NCBI RefSeq assembly: GCF_000735525.1
Contig: NZ_JMPR01000028.1
Coordinates: forward strand, 124,001-188,000
Direction of reading: 5' to 3'
From: Tatumella ptyseos ATCC 33301
GTDB lineage: Bacteria; Pseudomonadota; Gammaproteobacteria; Enterobacterales; Enterobacteriaceae
DNA: 64,000 nucleotides
Program-made: the position numbers and the translations under genes
Part shown: positions 36,437 through 46,194 of the stretch, piece by piece
Position numbering within the stretch: the first letter of the stretch is position 1
Layout of the letters: each line of letters starts with the position of its first letter
Notes under the pieces: generated by a model
What the model saw: the letters and a program-made list of their open reading frames with translations, nothing else
Database searches by the model: none
Told to the model about the DNA's origin: nothing

Positions 36437-37618
36437 TTGAGGCTTATCGTTATTCTGGGCTTACTGGCGATGCTGATGCCACTGTCTATCGACATGTATC
36501 TGCCTGCTATGCCACAAATTGCCAGCGACTTTATGGTATCCAGCGGTAAGGTCCAGATGACGCTGAACATCTATATCCTGGGGTTTGCTGTCGGTCAGCT
36601 CTTTTATGGCCCGCTTTCCGACAGCCTGGGGCGAAAGCGGGTGTTACTGCCAGGGATTGGGGTTTTTATCGCGGCGGCGGTGGGTTGTGCGCTCTCCGGG
36701 AGTATTGACCACCTTATCTGGATGCGGCTGCTCCATGGCCTGGCCGCGGCATCTGCCGGGGTCGTGATCAATGCCATTATCCGCGATTCTTATGCCAGCG
36801 CTGAGTTCTCACGCATGATGTCGATAATGATGCTGATCACCACGCTGGCACCGTTGCTGGCCCCGATTTTCGGAGGCTGGCTGCTGCTCGTTGGTGACTG
36901 GCAATCCGTATTCTGGACCCTGGCGGTGGCAGCTCTGGCCGGGTTCCTGCTGGTGACGTTTTTTGTGAAAGAATCGTTGCCTGTCACGAAACGTCAGCCG
37001 TTGCATCTGCGAACTATCCTGAACAACTTTATTATTTTGTTTCGTAACAAAACGGTCTTTGCGCTGATGATGGCCAGCGGATTCTCGTTTGCCGGTTTAT
37101 TTGCTTTTCTTAATGCAGGGCCATTTATTTATATCCGGCTTTATCATATTTCACCGCAGCATTTCGGTTATTATTTTTCGCTGAATATCGTTTTCCTGTT
37201 CACGATGACATTTATTAATACCCGACTGGTCCGCAAAACAGGGCCGCTGTTCCTGTTTCGCATGGCCCTGATGATACAGTTTGTTGCGGGTATCGCATTA
37301 TTACTGGTCTGTGCATTAGGGTTGGGGTTGTATCCTCTGGTGCTGAGTGTGGCGGTCTTTATCGGCTGTGTGTCTATGGTCTCCTCCAACGGAATGGCGG
37401 TTATTCTGGATGACTTTCCGCACATTGCCGGGACGGTTTCTTCACTGGCGGGTACACTACGCTTTGGTATTGGTGCACTGACGGGGGCGTTATTATCACT
37501 GTTCAGTTTTAACTCGGCCTGGCCGATGGCCGGAATGATTGCTGCCTGCGCCACACTTTCTGTCTTACTGTTTCGTTACGCCTCCCGAAGTCAGCGTCAG
37601 GGCAGACCGGCAGAATAA
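36437..37618 (+). CDS. bcr: Bcr/CflA-family multidrug efflux transporter
   Basis: A 12-segment major facilitator superfamily drug:proton antiporter. In E. coli, Bcr confers bicyclomycin and sulfonamide resistance. The 393 residues align with Bcr, with [37 protein letters not shown] (MFS motif A), [17 protein letters not shown], and [20 protein letters not shown]. The start is TTG 36437 with CGGAGA eight bases before; no ATG gives a full first segment, and the N terminus is about ten residues shorter than in E. coli. It is probably co-transcribed with rsuA. Confidence 0.92.
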   Translation: MRLIVILGLLAMLMPLSIDMYLPAMPQIASDFMVSSGKVQMTLNIYILGFAVGQLFYGPLSDSLGRKRVLLPGIGVFIAAAVGCALSGSIDHLIWMRLLHGLAAASAGVVINAIIRDSYASAEFSRMMSIMMLITTLAPLLAPIFGGWLLLVGDWQSVFWTLAVAALAGFLLVTFFVKESLPVTKRQPLHLRTILNNFIILFRNKTVFALMMASGFSFAGLFAFLNAGPFIYIRLYHISPQHFGYYFSLNIVFLFTMTFINTRLVRKTGPLFLFRMALMIQFVAGIALLLVCALGLGLYPLVLSVAVFIGCVSMVSSNGMAVILDDFPHIAGTVSSLAGTLRFGIGALTGALLSLFSFNSAWPMAGMIAACATLSVLLFRYASRSQRQGRPAE

Positions 37619-37716
37619 TAATTAAGCAGGCAGGGGATCGGTTTGCTGGCAGGCGTTTACCGGCGGGGCAGGAGCGTATTCGTCACTGGAAAAAATAAGT
37701 CCGCTGGGATATCAGC

Positions 37717-37751
37717 AAAAAAAAACGCTGCCTGAGGGCAGCGTTTTTTTT
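37717..37751. terminator. Bidirectional terminator between bcr and mepS
   Basis: CGCTGCC (37726-37732) pairs with GGCAGCG (37737-37743) over a four-base loop, with long A and T runs on either side, so it serves both converging genes. Confidence 0.92.
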
Positions 37752-37786
37752 AGTGTCTGGCTAAAGACTTTAAAGGCCTGATGACA

Positions 37787-38362
37787 TTAACTGTTGACGT
37801 TAGTTAAGACCCGTCTTGCTTCGCGATAGCGATGTTTCCAGTAACTGTCATTAAGACTTGAAATCATTACGCCGCTGCTGGTGGAGGCATGGACAAAGTT
37901 ATTATTGCCCAGATAAATGCCTACATGGCGGCCGGTCGAGCCAGAGTGAAACAATACGATGTCACCGGGACGCAGTTTGTTGCGTGAAACTTTTAACCCT
38001 GCATCCTGTTGTTCATAAGTCGAACGGGGTAAATCCAGACCAAACTGCTCGCGGAACGTTCGCTGAACAAAGGCAGAACAATCGATACCGCGTTTAGTGT
38101 CTCCACCCATCCGGTAACGCACGCCTTTCCAGTCAGCATACTGATCCAAAATACGGGACTTAACGTCCACATTTTTAACCATCTGCTCAAATTCAGCCTG
38201 AGACGCCTGAAGTAAAAAACCATTATGGTTGTTAACTTCATGCTTCTCTACCCGGGCAGTGGTTTGTGCGGGGGTGGTGCTACAGGCTGAAAGTAATGTT
38301 GCTAAAGCAATTGCGGGGACGACCCGCCAGATATATCTCAGAGAAGGTTGAGATTTGACCAT
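37787..38362 (-). CDS. mepS: Murein DD-endopeptidase MepS (Spr)
   Basis: MepS is an outer-membrane lipoprotein that cuts meso-diaminopimelate-D-alanine crosslinks to allow peptidoglycan growth. The 191 residues have a signal peptide with lipobox LSAC (C27), and an NlpC/P60 domain with catalytic C95 (GIDCSAFV) and H146 (GRHVG) and H158 (FVHAS), the same spacing as in E. coli. MepS levels are controlled by Prc/NlpI proteolysis in E. coli. In E. coli rtn and yejABEF lie between mepS and bcr; here bcr is adjacent. Confidence 0.96.
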   Translation of the reverse strand: MVKSQPSLRYIWRVVPAIALATLLSACSTTPAQTTARVEKHEVNNHNGFLLQASQAEFEQMVKNVDVKSRILDQYADWKGVRYRMGGDTKRGIDCSAFVQRTFREQFGLDLPRSTYEQQDAGLKVSRNKLRPGDIVLFHSGSTGRHVGIYLGNNNFVHASTSSGVMISSLNDSYWKHRYREARRVLTNVNS

Positions 38363-39125
38363 TATATGTAGTTCCCTTCAAAGTCCTTACGACAAATTGC
38401 CGCTAGCCAGATAACAAGAAGAAAGAGAATAACCGGACGGGTATGCTGAGAGGCACTGATTATAGGAACACGCAGATAAGCAGATAAAATGCAGTGAACA
38501 GATAATACGTTAGCGCTTGTGTCAGAACATATGCCGATATAAAGGCAGGTTACCGCATAAAATGCCAACTGGCGAGTGCTTTTCGGGAAATTTTTGATTT
38601 AGATTAATCCAATAAAATTGCTTACCATTTGGGGAACAATCCGCCAAATCTGTCTTATTGTGAAAAATCACTATGACTACTGAGAACTTATCCCACTTCT
38701 CTGGCCGGCGACTGACCTGAAACCCGTTTTTTTTGGCAGGAACCCTGCAAAATCCTGACGGACATTTTCCACGCCATTACCTGCTTTGCAGGCTGCCAGG
38801 GCCTGTCATTACTGGCCTGGCGGGTTATTAACATCATCAATACTCTCGCCGGACGAACGGGTTGCCCTGTCAGGGTGCAACATTCAGGTTGCTGCGCGAA
38901 AACAGTGCATGATCTCCGGGCTACCGGCTTCGGTATCCGGTCTGTGGCACAGATAAGTGAACAGGCGTATACGTGACCCCGGAGCAGGAAGAAATAACCC
39001 GGATTTATCCTGGCTGTGACTGTTTATTATTTCTGGCACGAAAAATGCTTCACTGGCAGGTAAGGAAATAAAAACTAAGACGATATGACGAAGTTTCAGT
39101 CGCAGCACAACATGATGAGGTCTTT
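38363..39125. other. 763-base divergent interval between mepS and the permease gene
   Basis: It contains the promoters of mepS and of the permease, but no supported gene. Two short minus-strand frames (38362-38568 and 38884-39108) lack homology. No remnant of yejABEF or rtn could be recognised. Confidence 0.5.
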
Positions 39126-40688
39126 ATGGCAAAGGGTGCATTTAAACAGAAACTAGGGCTGGTTGATCTCAGCCTGTTAGGAATAGGCTCGATGATCGGG
39201 TCCGGCTGGCTTTATGCCGCATTAACCAGTTCAGGTTATGCCGGTGCCCAGACAGGGTGGGCATGGATCCTGGGAGCCATTATCGTATTAATGATAGGTT
39301 TAGTGTTTGCTGAGCTTTCCGCGGCCATTCCGCGTGCCGGGGGATTTGTACGTTATCCTAACTTTTCTCACGGCAATGTTGTGGGGTTTGTTATCGGTGT
39401 CAGTTCGCTGCTGGCCTATACCAGTACTGCCGGAGTCGAGGTTGAGGCCGTTCGTCAGTACGCACAATACTGGTGGCCGGGGCTAAGTCACACGGATGGC
39501 AGCCCGACCGCCGCCGGGTTTCTGATCCAGATCCTGTTACTGGTTGGCTTTTTCCTGCTGAACTACTGGAGTGTCAGTGTCTTTGGCCGGGTGAATACCC
39601 TGATCACCACCTTCAAGTTTGTGGTGCCTTTACTGACCATTGCCACCCTGTTTATGTATTACCACGGTGCTAACCTGGATGTGCCACCACCACCACCGGG
39701 CGGTGCACACGGCATCTTCACATCACTGACCGGTGCAGGCATTGTGTTTGCCTACCTCGGTTTTCGCCAGGCGGTCGACTTTGCCAGTGAGGCTAAAAAT
39801 CCTCAACGGAATGTCCCGTTGTCTATTATGATTGCGATTGCTGTGAGCTTTGTTATCTACATTGCCCTGCAGTATGCCTTTATGGGTGCAGTCCCTTCAG
39901 AAGCACTGACTGCCCATGGCTGGGATGGACTGAAACAGATCTTCCAGTCACCGTATGCGGATCTGGCCCGTAGCCTGGGAATTACCTGGCTGATTAACCT
40001 GATCCTGGTCGATGCGGTCATTTCCCCTGCCGGTACCGGTAATATCTATCTGGCCGGTGCCAGCCGTGTTCTGTTTGCCTGGGCACGTAACGGACACCTG
40101 TTCAAAATCTTCGGTGAGCTGGATCCTAAATCGGGTGTACCACGTGGTGCATTGTGGTTATCACTGATCCTGGCCATTGCCTGGACATTACCTTCCGAGT
40201 TCCAGGTATGGGGTGGACTGATTGGGGCAGTGACGTCAGCGACCGTTTTCACCTATATGCCAGGTCCGGTCACTCTGGGGGCATTTCGTCGTCATCTGCC
40301 CGGCATGGCACGTCCTTTCCGTCTGCCGCTGGCCTCAGTGCTGAGTCCGTTAGCCTTTGTCGCCAGTACACTGCTTATCTACTGGAGTGGCTGGTCCGTT
40401 AATGAACTGTTGATCCCGGTCTTTATTCTGGCCTGGCTGGGGTATGTCATCTTTGCGAAAAAGACAGCGACGTCTGCCCGTGACCTGAAAAGCAGCTGGT
40501 GGTTACTGGTTTACTACATACTGATCCTGGTGATTTCTTATCTGGGAACCTTTGGCGGAATTAATGCGATTGGCTCACCGACCGATATGATTCTGGCGGC
40601 TGTCGCAGCACTGGTCTGCTACTACTGGGGCGTGGCAACCAGCCTGCCTGTGCCGGAAATTAAGGATCACGAAGAACTGACTGACTGA
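39126..40688 (+). CDS. APC-family amino-acid permease
   Basis: A 520-residue amino acid-polyamine-organocation transporter, with about 12 to 14 hydrophobic segments. The N terminus has the substrate-binding glycine motif GIGSMIGSGW in the first membrane helix, and LGFRQAVDFASEAKNPQRNVP in the sixth. It resembles the aspartate:proton symporter subgroup (AspP/YveA-like), but the substrate is not certain. An unusual run of five prolines occurs at DVPPPPPGG (near residue 187). It has GAGG before ATG 39126 and its own terminator. E. coli has no such gene between mepS and lpxT. Confidence 0.82.
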   Translation: MAKGAFKQKLGLVDLSLLGIGSMIGSGWLYAALTSSGYAGAQTGWAWILGAIIVLMIGLVFAELSAAIPRAGGFVRYPNFSHGNVVGFVIGVSSLLAYTSTAGVEVEAVRQYAQYWWPGLSHTDGSPTAAGFLIQILLLVGFFLLNYWSVSVFGRVNTLITTFKFVVPLLTIATLFMYYHGANLDVPPPPPGGAHGIFTSLTGAGIVFAYLGFRQAVDFASEAKNPQRNVPLSIMIAIAVSFVIYIALQYAFMGAVPSEALTAHGWDGLKQIFQSPYADLARSLGITWLINLILVDAVISPAGTGNIYLAGASRVLFAWARNGHLFKIFGELDPKSGVPRGALWLSLILAIAWTLPSEFQVWGGLIGAVTSATVFTYMPGPVTLGAFRRHLPGMARPFRLPLASVLSPLAFVASTLLIYWSGWSVNELLIPVFILAWLGYVIFAKKTATSARDLKSSWWLLVYYILILVISYLGTFGGINAIGSPTDMILAAVAALVCYYWGVATSLPVPEIKDHEELTD

Positions 40689-40722
40689 GTATTAGCAACG
40701 CGACTCAGAAAGTATTAAACAC

Positions 40723-40749
40723 AAGGCGCCTGATAAAGGCGCCTTTTTT
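40723..40749 (+). terminator. Terminator of the APC permease gene
   Basis: AAGGCGCC (40723-40730) pairs with GGCGCCTT (40738-40745) over a seven-base loop, then T residues to 40749. Confidence 0.9.
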
Positions 40750-41121
40750 ACGCCTGGCTTCCCGCCTCTGCGCCTTGTTAATGCAGTACACGACCTGGTG
40801 ATGCTCCCCGGAGAGGCCCGCGTACGGGATGTTCCCTCCGGCACCACCGTGCTGAGCGACGGGTCTTACGTTTTTTGCCGGAGGCGGGCTGACCCACTTT
40901 GTTACTGGCGGTTGATCACCGGCTATCCTTCCCGGATGTGTCCGGTCTGCGGGATATGCCCGTCGGCGGAAACCTCGGCTTGACTGTCAACATCAGCGGA
41001 GGATGAACAGCCCCTGACGTACAGGGGGGAATGCTCAACCCCTGGCGGTGGCCTGCTATAAATAAGAAAGGGACGACAGGAAGGTGAAAACGAAAAGGGC
41101 GGTGACGGGGCAACAATGAGT
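40750..41121. other. Interval between two terminators, no gene
   Basis: About 370 bases between the permease terminator and the lpxT terminator. A 61-codon plus-strand frame at 40798-40983 has a CPVCG motif but no homology or ribosome binding site and was not accepted. The GC-rich composition is compatible with a decayed gene; E. coli yeiR lies nearby, but no yeiR trace was recognised. Confidence 0.4.
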
Positions 41122-41151
41122 AAAAAAAACGCCAGTGCAGTCACACTGGCG
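41122..41151 (-). terminator. Terminator of lpxT
   Basis: On the minus strand, CGCCAGTG (complement of 41144-41151) pairs with CACTGGCG (complement of 41130-41137) over a six-base loop and is followed by eight T (41129-41122). Confidence 0.9.
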
Positions 41152-41166
41152 CAGGTATGGAACCGT

Positions 41167-41865
41167 TTATTTTTTTCTGCGAGGCAGTTTTTTATCCAGA
41201 TAGTTCACCAGCATGTCGCTACCCGGGGTCAATAGCCACCAGCTCATACCGACCAGAACGACAGACAGCGAGCCGACAGCGATATCGGTAAACCAGTGTG
41301 CGCCCGCCATGACACGAGGCATAGCAAAGACGAAGAAGATCACCAGGGCCTTAATAAAGGCGCGGCCGCCAAAATAACGCCACATAAAACAGGCGAAAAT
41401 CATCAGCATCATCCCGTGGTCACCCGGGAAACTGTCCCCTGACGCATCTTTAGTCGGAATACCGGTCAGCTCACCTGCACGGTGAGCATTATGGAAGAAC
41501 AACGTCGGGCTGCTATGAACCACCGGGATACGGTGACCCAGTTGGTTCAGCACGACCGCACTGATCAGCATGGTCACACCGATAGCCAGCATGCGATGGT
41601 GACCCGCCGCATCAGTTTTCCGCCAGTAGGAATAGTAGAGCAGTCCCATCGCTATCAGGGAAACCAGATCAAAGCCCCGGAAGTTAGTGATTGCAACGAA
41701 GATGGCAAACGCATGATGCGTCACCATCTGGTTGTTGAAACCGAAGAAAATGGCTTTATCGAGGCCGAACCAGAAACCGTGATGTTCCGGCAGATACCAC
41801 GAAAAAAAGAGTGCGATGCCCAGGGCATTCAGCAACAGGATAATCATCAGACGTGAAAGGCGCAT
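41167..41865 (-). CDS. lpxT: Lipid A 1-diphosphate phosphotransferase LpxT (YeiU)
   Basis: LpxT is an inner-membrane PAP2-family enzyme that adds a second phosphate to the 1-position of lipid A, using undecaprenyl diphosphate as donor. The 232-residue protein matches E. coli LpxT with six membrane segments and the PAP2 signatures SPTLFFHNAHR, KDASGDSFPGDHGMMLMIFACFMWRYFG and PRVMAGAHWFTDIAVGS. In E. coli its activity is lowered by the PmrR peptide. The gene lies between mepS and yeiP in E. coli as here, apart from the inserted permease and missing yeiR. Confidence 0.94.
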   Translation of the reverse strand: MRLSRLMIILLLNALGIALFFSWYLPEHHGFWFGLDKAIFFGFNNQMVTHHAFAIFVAITNFRGFDLVSLIAMGLLYYSYWRKTDAAGHHRMLAIGVTMLISAVVLNQLGHRIPVVHSSPTLFFHNAHRAGELTGIPTKDASGDSFPGDHGMMLMIFACFMWRYFGGRAFIKALVIFFVFAMPRVMAGAHWFTDIAVGSLSVVLVGMSWWLLTPGSDMLVNYLDKKLPRRKK

Positions 41866-42219
41866 TTTATAAACTCATTTTTTAAATAACGGTGTAGGGT
41901 ACAGATAAATAGATAAATGAATGTTCAACCATCCTTAATAAAGGTCAGTCACCGGCCGGTTAACCCGATCCTATTCCTGCGGCGAACATGTCAAAAAAAC
42001 GCGCTTATTATACAGATTATTAAGTAAGAAAATTTGACAAATCACGTGATAAAGTAACCGTGTTCGGCGACATTTTTTCAGTTACAGCATACGGAATCCG
42101 CCAGCTGAAAGGCGTTTAAAAGCGGCGGGGGACAGAACAAGACGACCCCCGACGCTGAGGGGTTTCGATACAGAAGTCATACGAGCGCTTTGCGGGACGG
42201 TATTCAGGGGAGGGGAAGT

Positions 42220-42244
42220 ACGGACGACCCTTGGGGTCGTCCGT
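42220..42244 (-). terminator. Hairpin after efpL
   Basis: ACGGACGACCC (42220-42230) pairs perfectly with GGGTCGTCCGT (42234-42244) over three bases, directly after the efpL stop. There is no strong T tract on the minus strand. The rest of the interval 41866-42219 shows no gene. Confidence 0.55.
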
Positions 42245-42250
42245 GAGATC

Positions 42251-42823
42251 TTAATCAGCACGTCCCATATAACGACGTTCAGGGATATGAATACGGATTT
42301 TATCGCCATTGCTCAGGTATTCCGGTACCTGTACCACCAGCCCGGTACTCATTCCCGCGGGTTTGGTGCGGGCGCTGGCCGAAGCGCCTTTAATACCGGG
42401 TGAAGTATCGGTAATTTCCATATCAACGGTCTGAGGTAATTCCAGAGCCAGGATCTGGCCGTCCATGGTCAGGACATGCATCCCCGGGATCCCGCCTTCA
42501 GGAATGAACAGTAACTCTTCTTCAATCTGTTTCTGATTGAAATGATAAGGGGTGTAATCCTCATCATCCATAAAGACGTACTCTTCGCCGTCAATGTAGG
42601 AGAAACTCACGGCCCGGCGGCTGAGTGAGATAGTGTCGAGGATATCATCACCTTTAAAGCGTTCTTCTACCTTCAGTCCGGTACGGATGTCAGTAAAACG
42701 CATTTTATACAGCGTTGCGGCACCCCGTGCACTGGGGCTCTGCACATCAATATCTTTTACCAGCAGCAGCTTTCCGTTCCAGCTCAGGGCCATGCCACGT
42801 TTAATTTCATTCGCCTTCGGCAT
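42251..42823 (-). CDS. efpL: Elongation factor P-like protein EfpL (YeiP)
   Basis: EfpL is a paralogue of elongation factor P that helps ribosomes through proline-rich and other stalling motifs. The 190-residue protein is the same length as E. coli YeiP. The tip loop is SPSARGAA with R33 in place of the modified Lys of EF-P, the EfpL mark. The C-terminal domain ends [18 protein letters not shown]. The frame extends upstream, but ATG 42823 ([11 protein letters not shown]) is the family start. It is divergent from the mig-14-like gene. Confidence 0.96.
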   Translation of the reverse strand: MPKANEIKRGMALSWNGKLLLVKDIDVQSPSARGAATLYKMRFTDIRTGLKVEERFKGDDILDTISLSRRAVSFSYIDGEEYVFMDDEDYTPYHFNQKQIEEELLFIPEGGIPGMHVLTMDGQILALELPQTVDMEITDTSPGIKGASASARTKPAGMSTGLVVQVPEYLSNGDKIRIHIPERRYMGRAD

Positions 42824-43240
42824 CGGTTTTCTCACTATGTCAGCAATACAGGGAATTATGCGCGCAAAGTTACTCGCGCAATGCGTGCCAGGCAAGAGAA
42901 AGAAGAGAAATTATTTAGCCTTTGATGTCGAAGGGTCTCAACAGAAGGCCGGCAGAGATAAACGTACCGCCAAGCGCAAGTTATAACTATTAGCCATCGC
43001 TTCCCCGGGATAACGGCTGATTCTCCGCTCACAAAGCCTGTAAGTGCCATCGTGGAAAAAATATCAGCAGGTGACAGTAATCAAAGTCAATACTCTGCAT
43101 AGGCAATATTCCCCACGGGAGACTTTATGATACTGTAAAAAGAGATGTTATATTTTTATTATGCTTTAATTTTTAGATTATTACATGTTAGTATATGGGA
43201 AAATTACTGTAGATTTTTTGGTCATATCTCAATGCTTATA
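42824..43240. other. Interval upstream of the mig-14-like gene
   Basis: A 417-base divergent space holding the efpL and mig-14-like promoters. The right half is markedly AT-rich, like the gene that follows. I see no clear PhoP box. The frame of the mig-14-like gene is open back to an ATG at 43145, so part of this interval could be coding. Confidence 0.45.
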
Positions 43241-44131
43241 ATGCGTTTTACTCACTGGGAATCCTGCTCTCCGGAGGAGTATTCTTTGTCGTGCCAACGA
43301 TTTGGTTATAATTGTGAATCATCACCTGAATTTCTTAATTTCATGATGGAGCATGGGGCACCCGTTAAATTTTTCTCCTATAAAAAAAAGGGGGAGTTAT
43401 TGGGGAGTGTGGCAGTAGAAAATGGCTGGTTAGCGAACGATATAAAAAATAAAACCTCTGCTGTTAATTACTTACCTATCCCCCGATGTTCTGTTTATTT
43501 ACCGTTCAGTGATGCGTTAAGCAATAAACCCATTTTGCCCTTTCGGGCCAAATGTTTGCACCCGTTGCAAAATAAATTATTTTTGAATACCTCATATTCC
43601 TTGTTTAATAAAAGGAACGTGGCAATATCTAAAGATCTTCACTCGGGGTTTTCTAAAAAAACCGTCAGCACCAGGGAAAGGGAAATTCGTAAGTTTTATA
43701 ACTCCGGGGGCGATTTCATCAATGTAAGCGAGGTTGATGGAAGTCAGTTATTTGATATATATAGTGATCTTTACTATGCGCGCCGTTCGGAAAGAATAGA
43801 AATGGCGGATGTAAACAGAGAGTTTTTTATTAAGCATAGCTCCTGTTTTAAAGGCAATCTGATGATGTTAAATGATGAGCCTGTCGCTATTCAATTATTG
43901 GTTTCTGTTATTAGTCACGGTAAATTCTTTGTTGACTTTATTAATATCGGATATCGTCAAACGAAAAATTCACATTCATTAGGAACAATGATTATGTGGA
44001 AAAATCTCACTACTCTGACTGAGGAGGCGAAGGAGAAGGGACTCGATTTATTCTATTCTTATGGTTTCATGTCGGGTGAATATAAAAACCGATGGTGTAA
44101 TCCGCACAGTACGGGGCGTGTCCTGATATAG
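43241..44131 (+). CDS. mig-14: Mig-14 family protein (antimicrobial peptide resistance)
   Basis: Salmonella Mig-14 is a PhoP-activated inner-membrane-associated protein needed for resistance to cationic antimicrobial peptides and for persistence; its sequence belongs to the GNAT-fold (FemAB-like) group. This protein shares the family pattern as I recall it: F-T-H-W-x-S-C-S-x-x-E-Y near the start, FFSYKKKGELLG, KTVSTREREIRKFYNSGG, YARRSERIE, LGTMIMWKNL and a C-terminal YKNRWCNPHSTGRV. ATG 43241 gives 296 residues, near the usual 300; 43232 and 43145 are alternatives because none has a strong ribosome binding site. The gene is much more AT-rich than its neighbours, and E. coli has nothing here. 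Confidence 0.78.
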   Translation: MRFTHWESCSPEEYSLSCQRFGYNCESSPEFLNFMMEHGAPVKFFSYKKKGELLGSVAVENGWLANDIKNKTSAVNYLPIPRCSVYLPFSDALSNKPILPFRAKCLHPLQNKLFLNTSYSLFNKRNVAISKDLHSGFSKKTVSTREREIRKFYNSGGDFINVSEVDGSQLFDIYSDLYYARRSERIEMADVNREFFIKHSSCFKGNLMMLNDEPVAIQLLVSVISHGKFFVDFINIGYRQTKNSHSLGTMIMWKNLTTLTEEAKEKGLDLFYSYGFMSGEYKNRWCNPHSTGRVLI

Positions 44132-44413
44132 CGCGTATCCTGGTCTCCGGATCATGCTTAAGACAGGTCTCTGAAGTCATGCTCATATTTAAACGGATAA
44201 GGGTCAGGCATTACCGGGGAAAGCCGCAACCTTGCTGAAATCTCTCCGGATTTTCTCCGGAGCTGTGTGTTTTTGAGTTGGGGGAAGGGATAAACAGGCG
44301 CATTGAGTTTATGCCGGCCTGTGGCAGATTAAGATTTTGGCGGTTTTACTTTCATAAACGTCATGGGTACGTTTCTAAAAAGACAACCGCGCCGTGGCGA
44401 TAGCCCTTCACAT

Positions 44414-44668
44414 TCAGGGGGCTGTGATGGCCTCCAGCGCTATCAGATAAGTCATTGCATTATCACGACTCGTTGAACACATTTCACCAGAAGCCTTGAG
44501 GCCTGAGCAAACCGCAGGCCGCAGAGGCGAGTTAAATATTTGACACGAATAATCTTCTGAAAGTTGAGCGCATCGGGTATTGGCAGGCTTACCCTTCGGC
44601 ATACCGGGGATAGGGCTTGAAATTGAGGGTGCGATACAACAAGCACCACATCCGGCACGACATTCCAT
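44414..44668 (-). CDS. yeiW: UPF0153 cysteine-cluster protein YeiW
   Basis: An 84-residue protein that aligns end to end with E. coli YeiW (84 residues). It is a YkgJ-type zinc or iron chelating domain with CRxGCGACC near the start, [20 protein letters not shown], and further cysteines in SCQIF, AVCSGL and MCSTS. The function is not known. ATG 44668 is five bases after AGAGG and gives the E. coli start; ATG 44671 is too close to it. Confidence 0.93.
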   Translation of the reverse strand: MECRAGCGACCIAPSISSPIPGMPKGKPANTRCAQLSEDYSCQIFNSPLRPAVCSGLKASGEMCSTSRDNAMTYLIALEAITAP

Positions 44669-44960
44669 CATGACCTCTGGTTAAGCATTTTGCAGACTGC
44701 GACGTTAACATACTCATTAAAGGACAGGAACACGCATTATGCGGCGGGCCACTCCGGTGAAGTTGTAAGCAGACCTGTTTAGGGTCAATCGTTGCTGAAA
44801 TATGCTGACGCGGATAGCGAAATCTGATTTGCGTCAATGTAAATTCAGCGCTATACCGTACAATCATCAGATAAATGTCATGAAGTGTGCGTAGCCTCAA
44901 AAAATCGCTATAAGAATTTTGTTATTCATTGCAGCAGATTTTTTTTGGTGCATATATTAC

Positions 44961-45038
44961 TGATACGTTTCAGCTCTGCCTGTGTTCCCTGTTGTCAGTC
45001 CCGGACACTTTTTTTTCTCCGTTAGCTGAAACGATTCA
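44961..45038. promoter_or_regulatory. Two Cra (FruR) operators before fruB
   Basis: TGATACGTTTCAGC (44961-44974, GCTGAAACGTATCA on the other strand) and GCTGAAACGATTCA (45025-45038) both match the Cra consensus GCTGAAWCGNTTCA. The first is about 100 bases, the second about 25 bases, before the fruB start. The E. coli fru operon also has two Cra operators and is relieved by fructose 1-phosphate. Confidence 0.92.
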
Positions 45039-45060
45039 ACTAAAGACAGTGAGGAGTCCT

Positions 45061-46194
45061 ATGTTCCAGCTCGATGTACAGGCGATACATACTGGCGCCA
45101 GTGCCAGTGAAAAAACTGAGGCCATACGCCAGGTCGCATCTGCTCTGGCTTCTGCCGGCAATGTGACGGAAGGTTATGTCGACGGTATGCTGGCGCGTGA
45201 ACAGCAGACCTCAACATTCCTGGGTAATGGTATCGCTATCCCTCATGGTACAACCGACACCCGTGATCAGGTGCTGAACACCGGGGTCCAGGTCTTCCAG
45301 TATCCGCAGGGCATTCAATGGGGTGAAGATCAGGTGGCTTATGTGGTTATCGGCATTGCCGCTAAATCAGATGAGCACCTGGCGTTACTGCGGCAGTTAA
45401 CTCATGTGCTGAGTGATGACAGTGTGGCTGAAACACTGAAAACCGCGTCAGCTGAAGATTTACGTGCGCTGCTGATGGGTGAAAAACAGGCGGCTGAATT
45501 CCGCTTTGACACCTCGATGATCGCCACCCGGGTGGAGGCGACTGACCTGATGACATTACAGGCACTGAACGCCGGCCGTTTACAGGCCGCCGGAGCCGTG
45601 GACAGCCATTTTGTCAGTCAGGTGATCTCCCATGCGCCATTCCATCTGGGGCACGGGATCTGGCTCAATGACAGTGCTGAGGGCAACCTGTTCAGCGCCA
45701 TCGCGATCAGCCGTGCAGCAACCACCTTTACCACGGCAGAAAATGAGCCGGTATCCTTACTCATCACTGTCGCCGCGACTGATGACCAGCCGCTCGGGGC
45801 GCTGGGGTATCTGCACCAGTTACTGACCGGGGATCACGCATCAGCACTGAACAGTGCCGATGCCGCCGGGATCCTGGCATTACTGACCAGCGATTATGTT
45901 GAAGAAGATGAAGTGGTGACCGCGGAATTTGTGATCCGCAACGAACATGGTCTGCATGCCCGTCCGGGCACGGCACTGGTCACTACCATCAAAAATTTCA
46001 AAAGCGATATTACGGTCACTAACCTGGACGGCAGCGGTAAACCTGCGAACGGACGCAGCCTGATGAAAGTGGTGGCACTGGGTGTTAAAAAAGGCCATCG
46101 CCTGCGCTTTACTGCCAGCGGAGAAGATGCGGCAGCAGCGATCACTGCCATCGGCGAAGCCATTGATAGCGGTCTTGGTGAGGGGGCAGCATGA
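45061..46194 (+). CDS. fruB: Fructose PTS EIIA-HPr fusion protein FruB (FPr)
   Basis: FruB carries phosphate from PTS enzyme I to the fructose permease FruA. The 377-residue protein has an EIIA-Fru domain (H62 in [11 protein letters not shown]), a linker domain, and a C-terminal HPr-like domain (H299 in [10 protein letters not shown]). It matches E. coli FruB (376 residues) throughout. The frame is open upstream, but ATG 45061 has GAGGAG at proper spacing. It is the first gene of fruBKA and overlaps fruK by four bases. Confidence 0.97.
   Translation: MFQLDVQAIHTGASASEKTEAIRQVASALASAGNVTEGYVDGMLAREQQTSTFLGNGIAIPHGTTDTRDQVLNTGVQVFQYPQGIQWGEDQVAYVVIGIAAKSDEHLALLRQLTHVLSDDSVAETLKTASAEDLRALLMGEKQAAEFRFDTSMIATRVEATDLMTLQALNAGRLQAAGAVDSHFVSQVISHAPFHLGHGIWLNDSAEGNLFSAIAISRAATTFTTAENEPVSLLITVAATDDQPLGALGYLHQLLTGDHASALNSADAAGILALLTSDYVEEDEVVTAEFVIRNEHGLHARPGTALVTTIKNFKSDITVTNLDGSGKPANGRSLMKVVALGVKKGHRLRFTASGEDAAAAITAIGEAIDSGLGEGAA

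Noticed and set aside
38884-39108. 74-codon minus-strand frame before the permease gene
   Set aside because: It overlaps the permease promoter region, has no homology and no ribosome binding site.
40798-40983. 61-codon frame with a CPVCG motif between the permease and lpxT
   Set aside because: No ribosome binding site, no homologue recognised, only one CxxC; probably chance or a decayed remnant.
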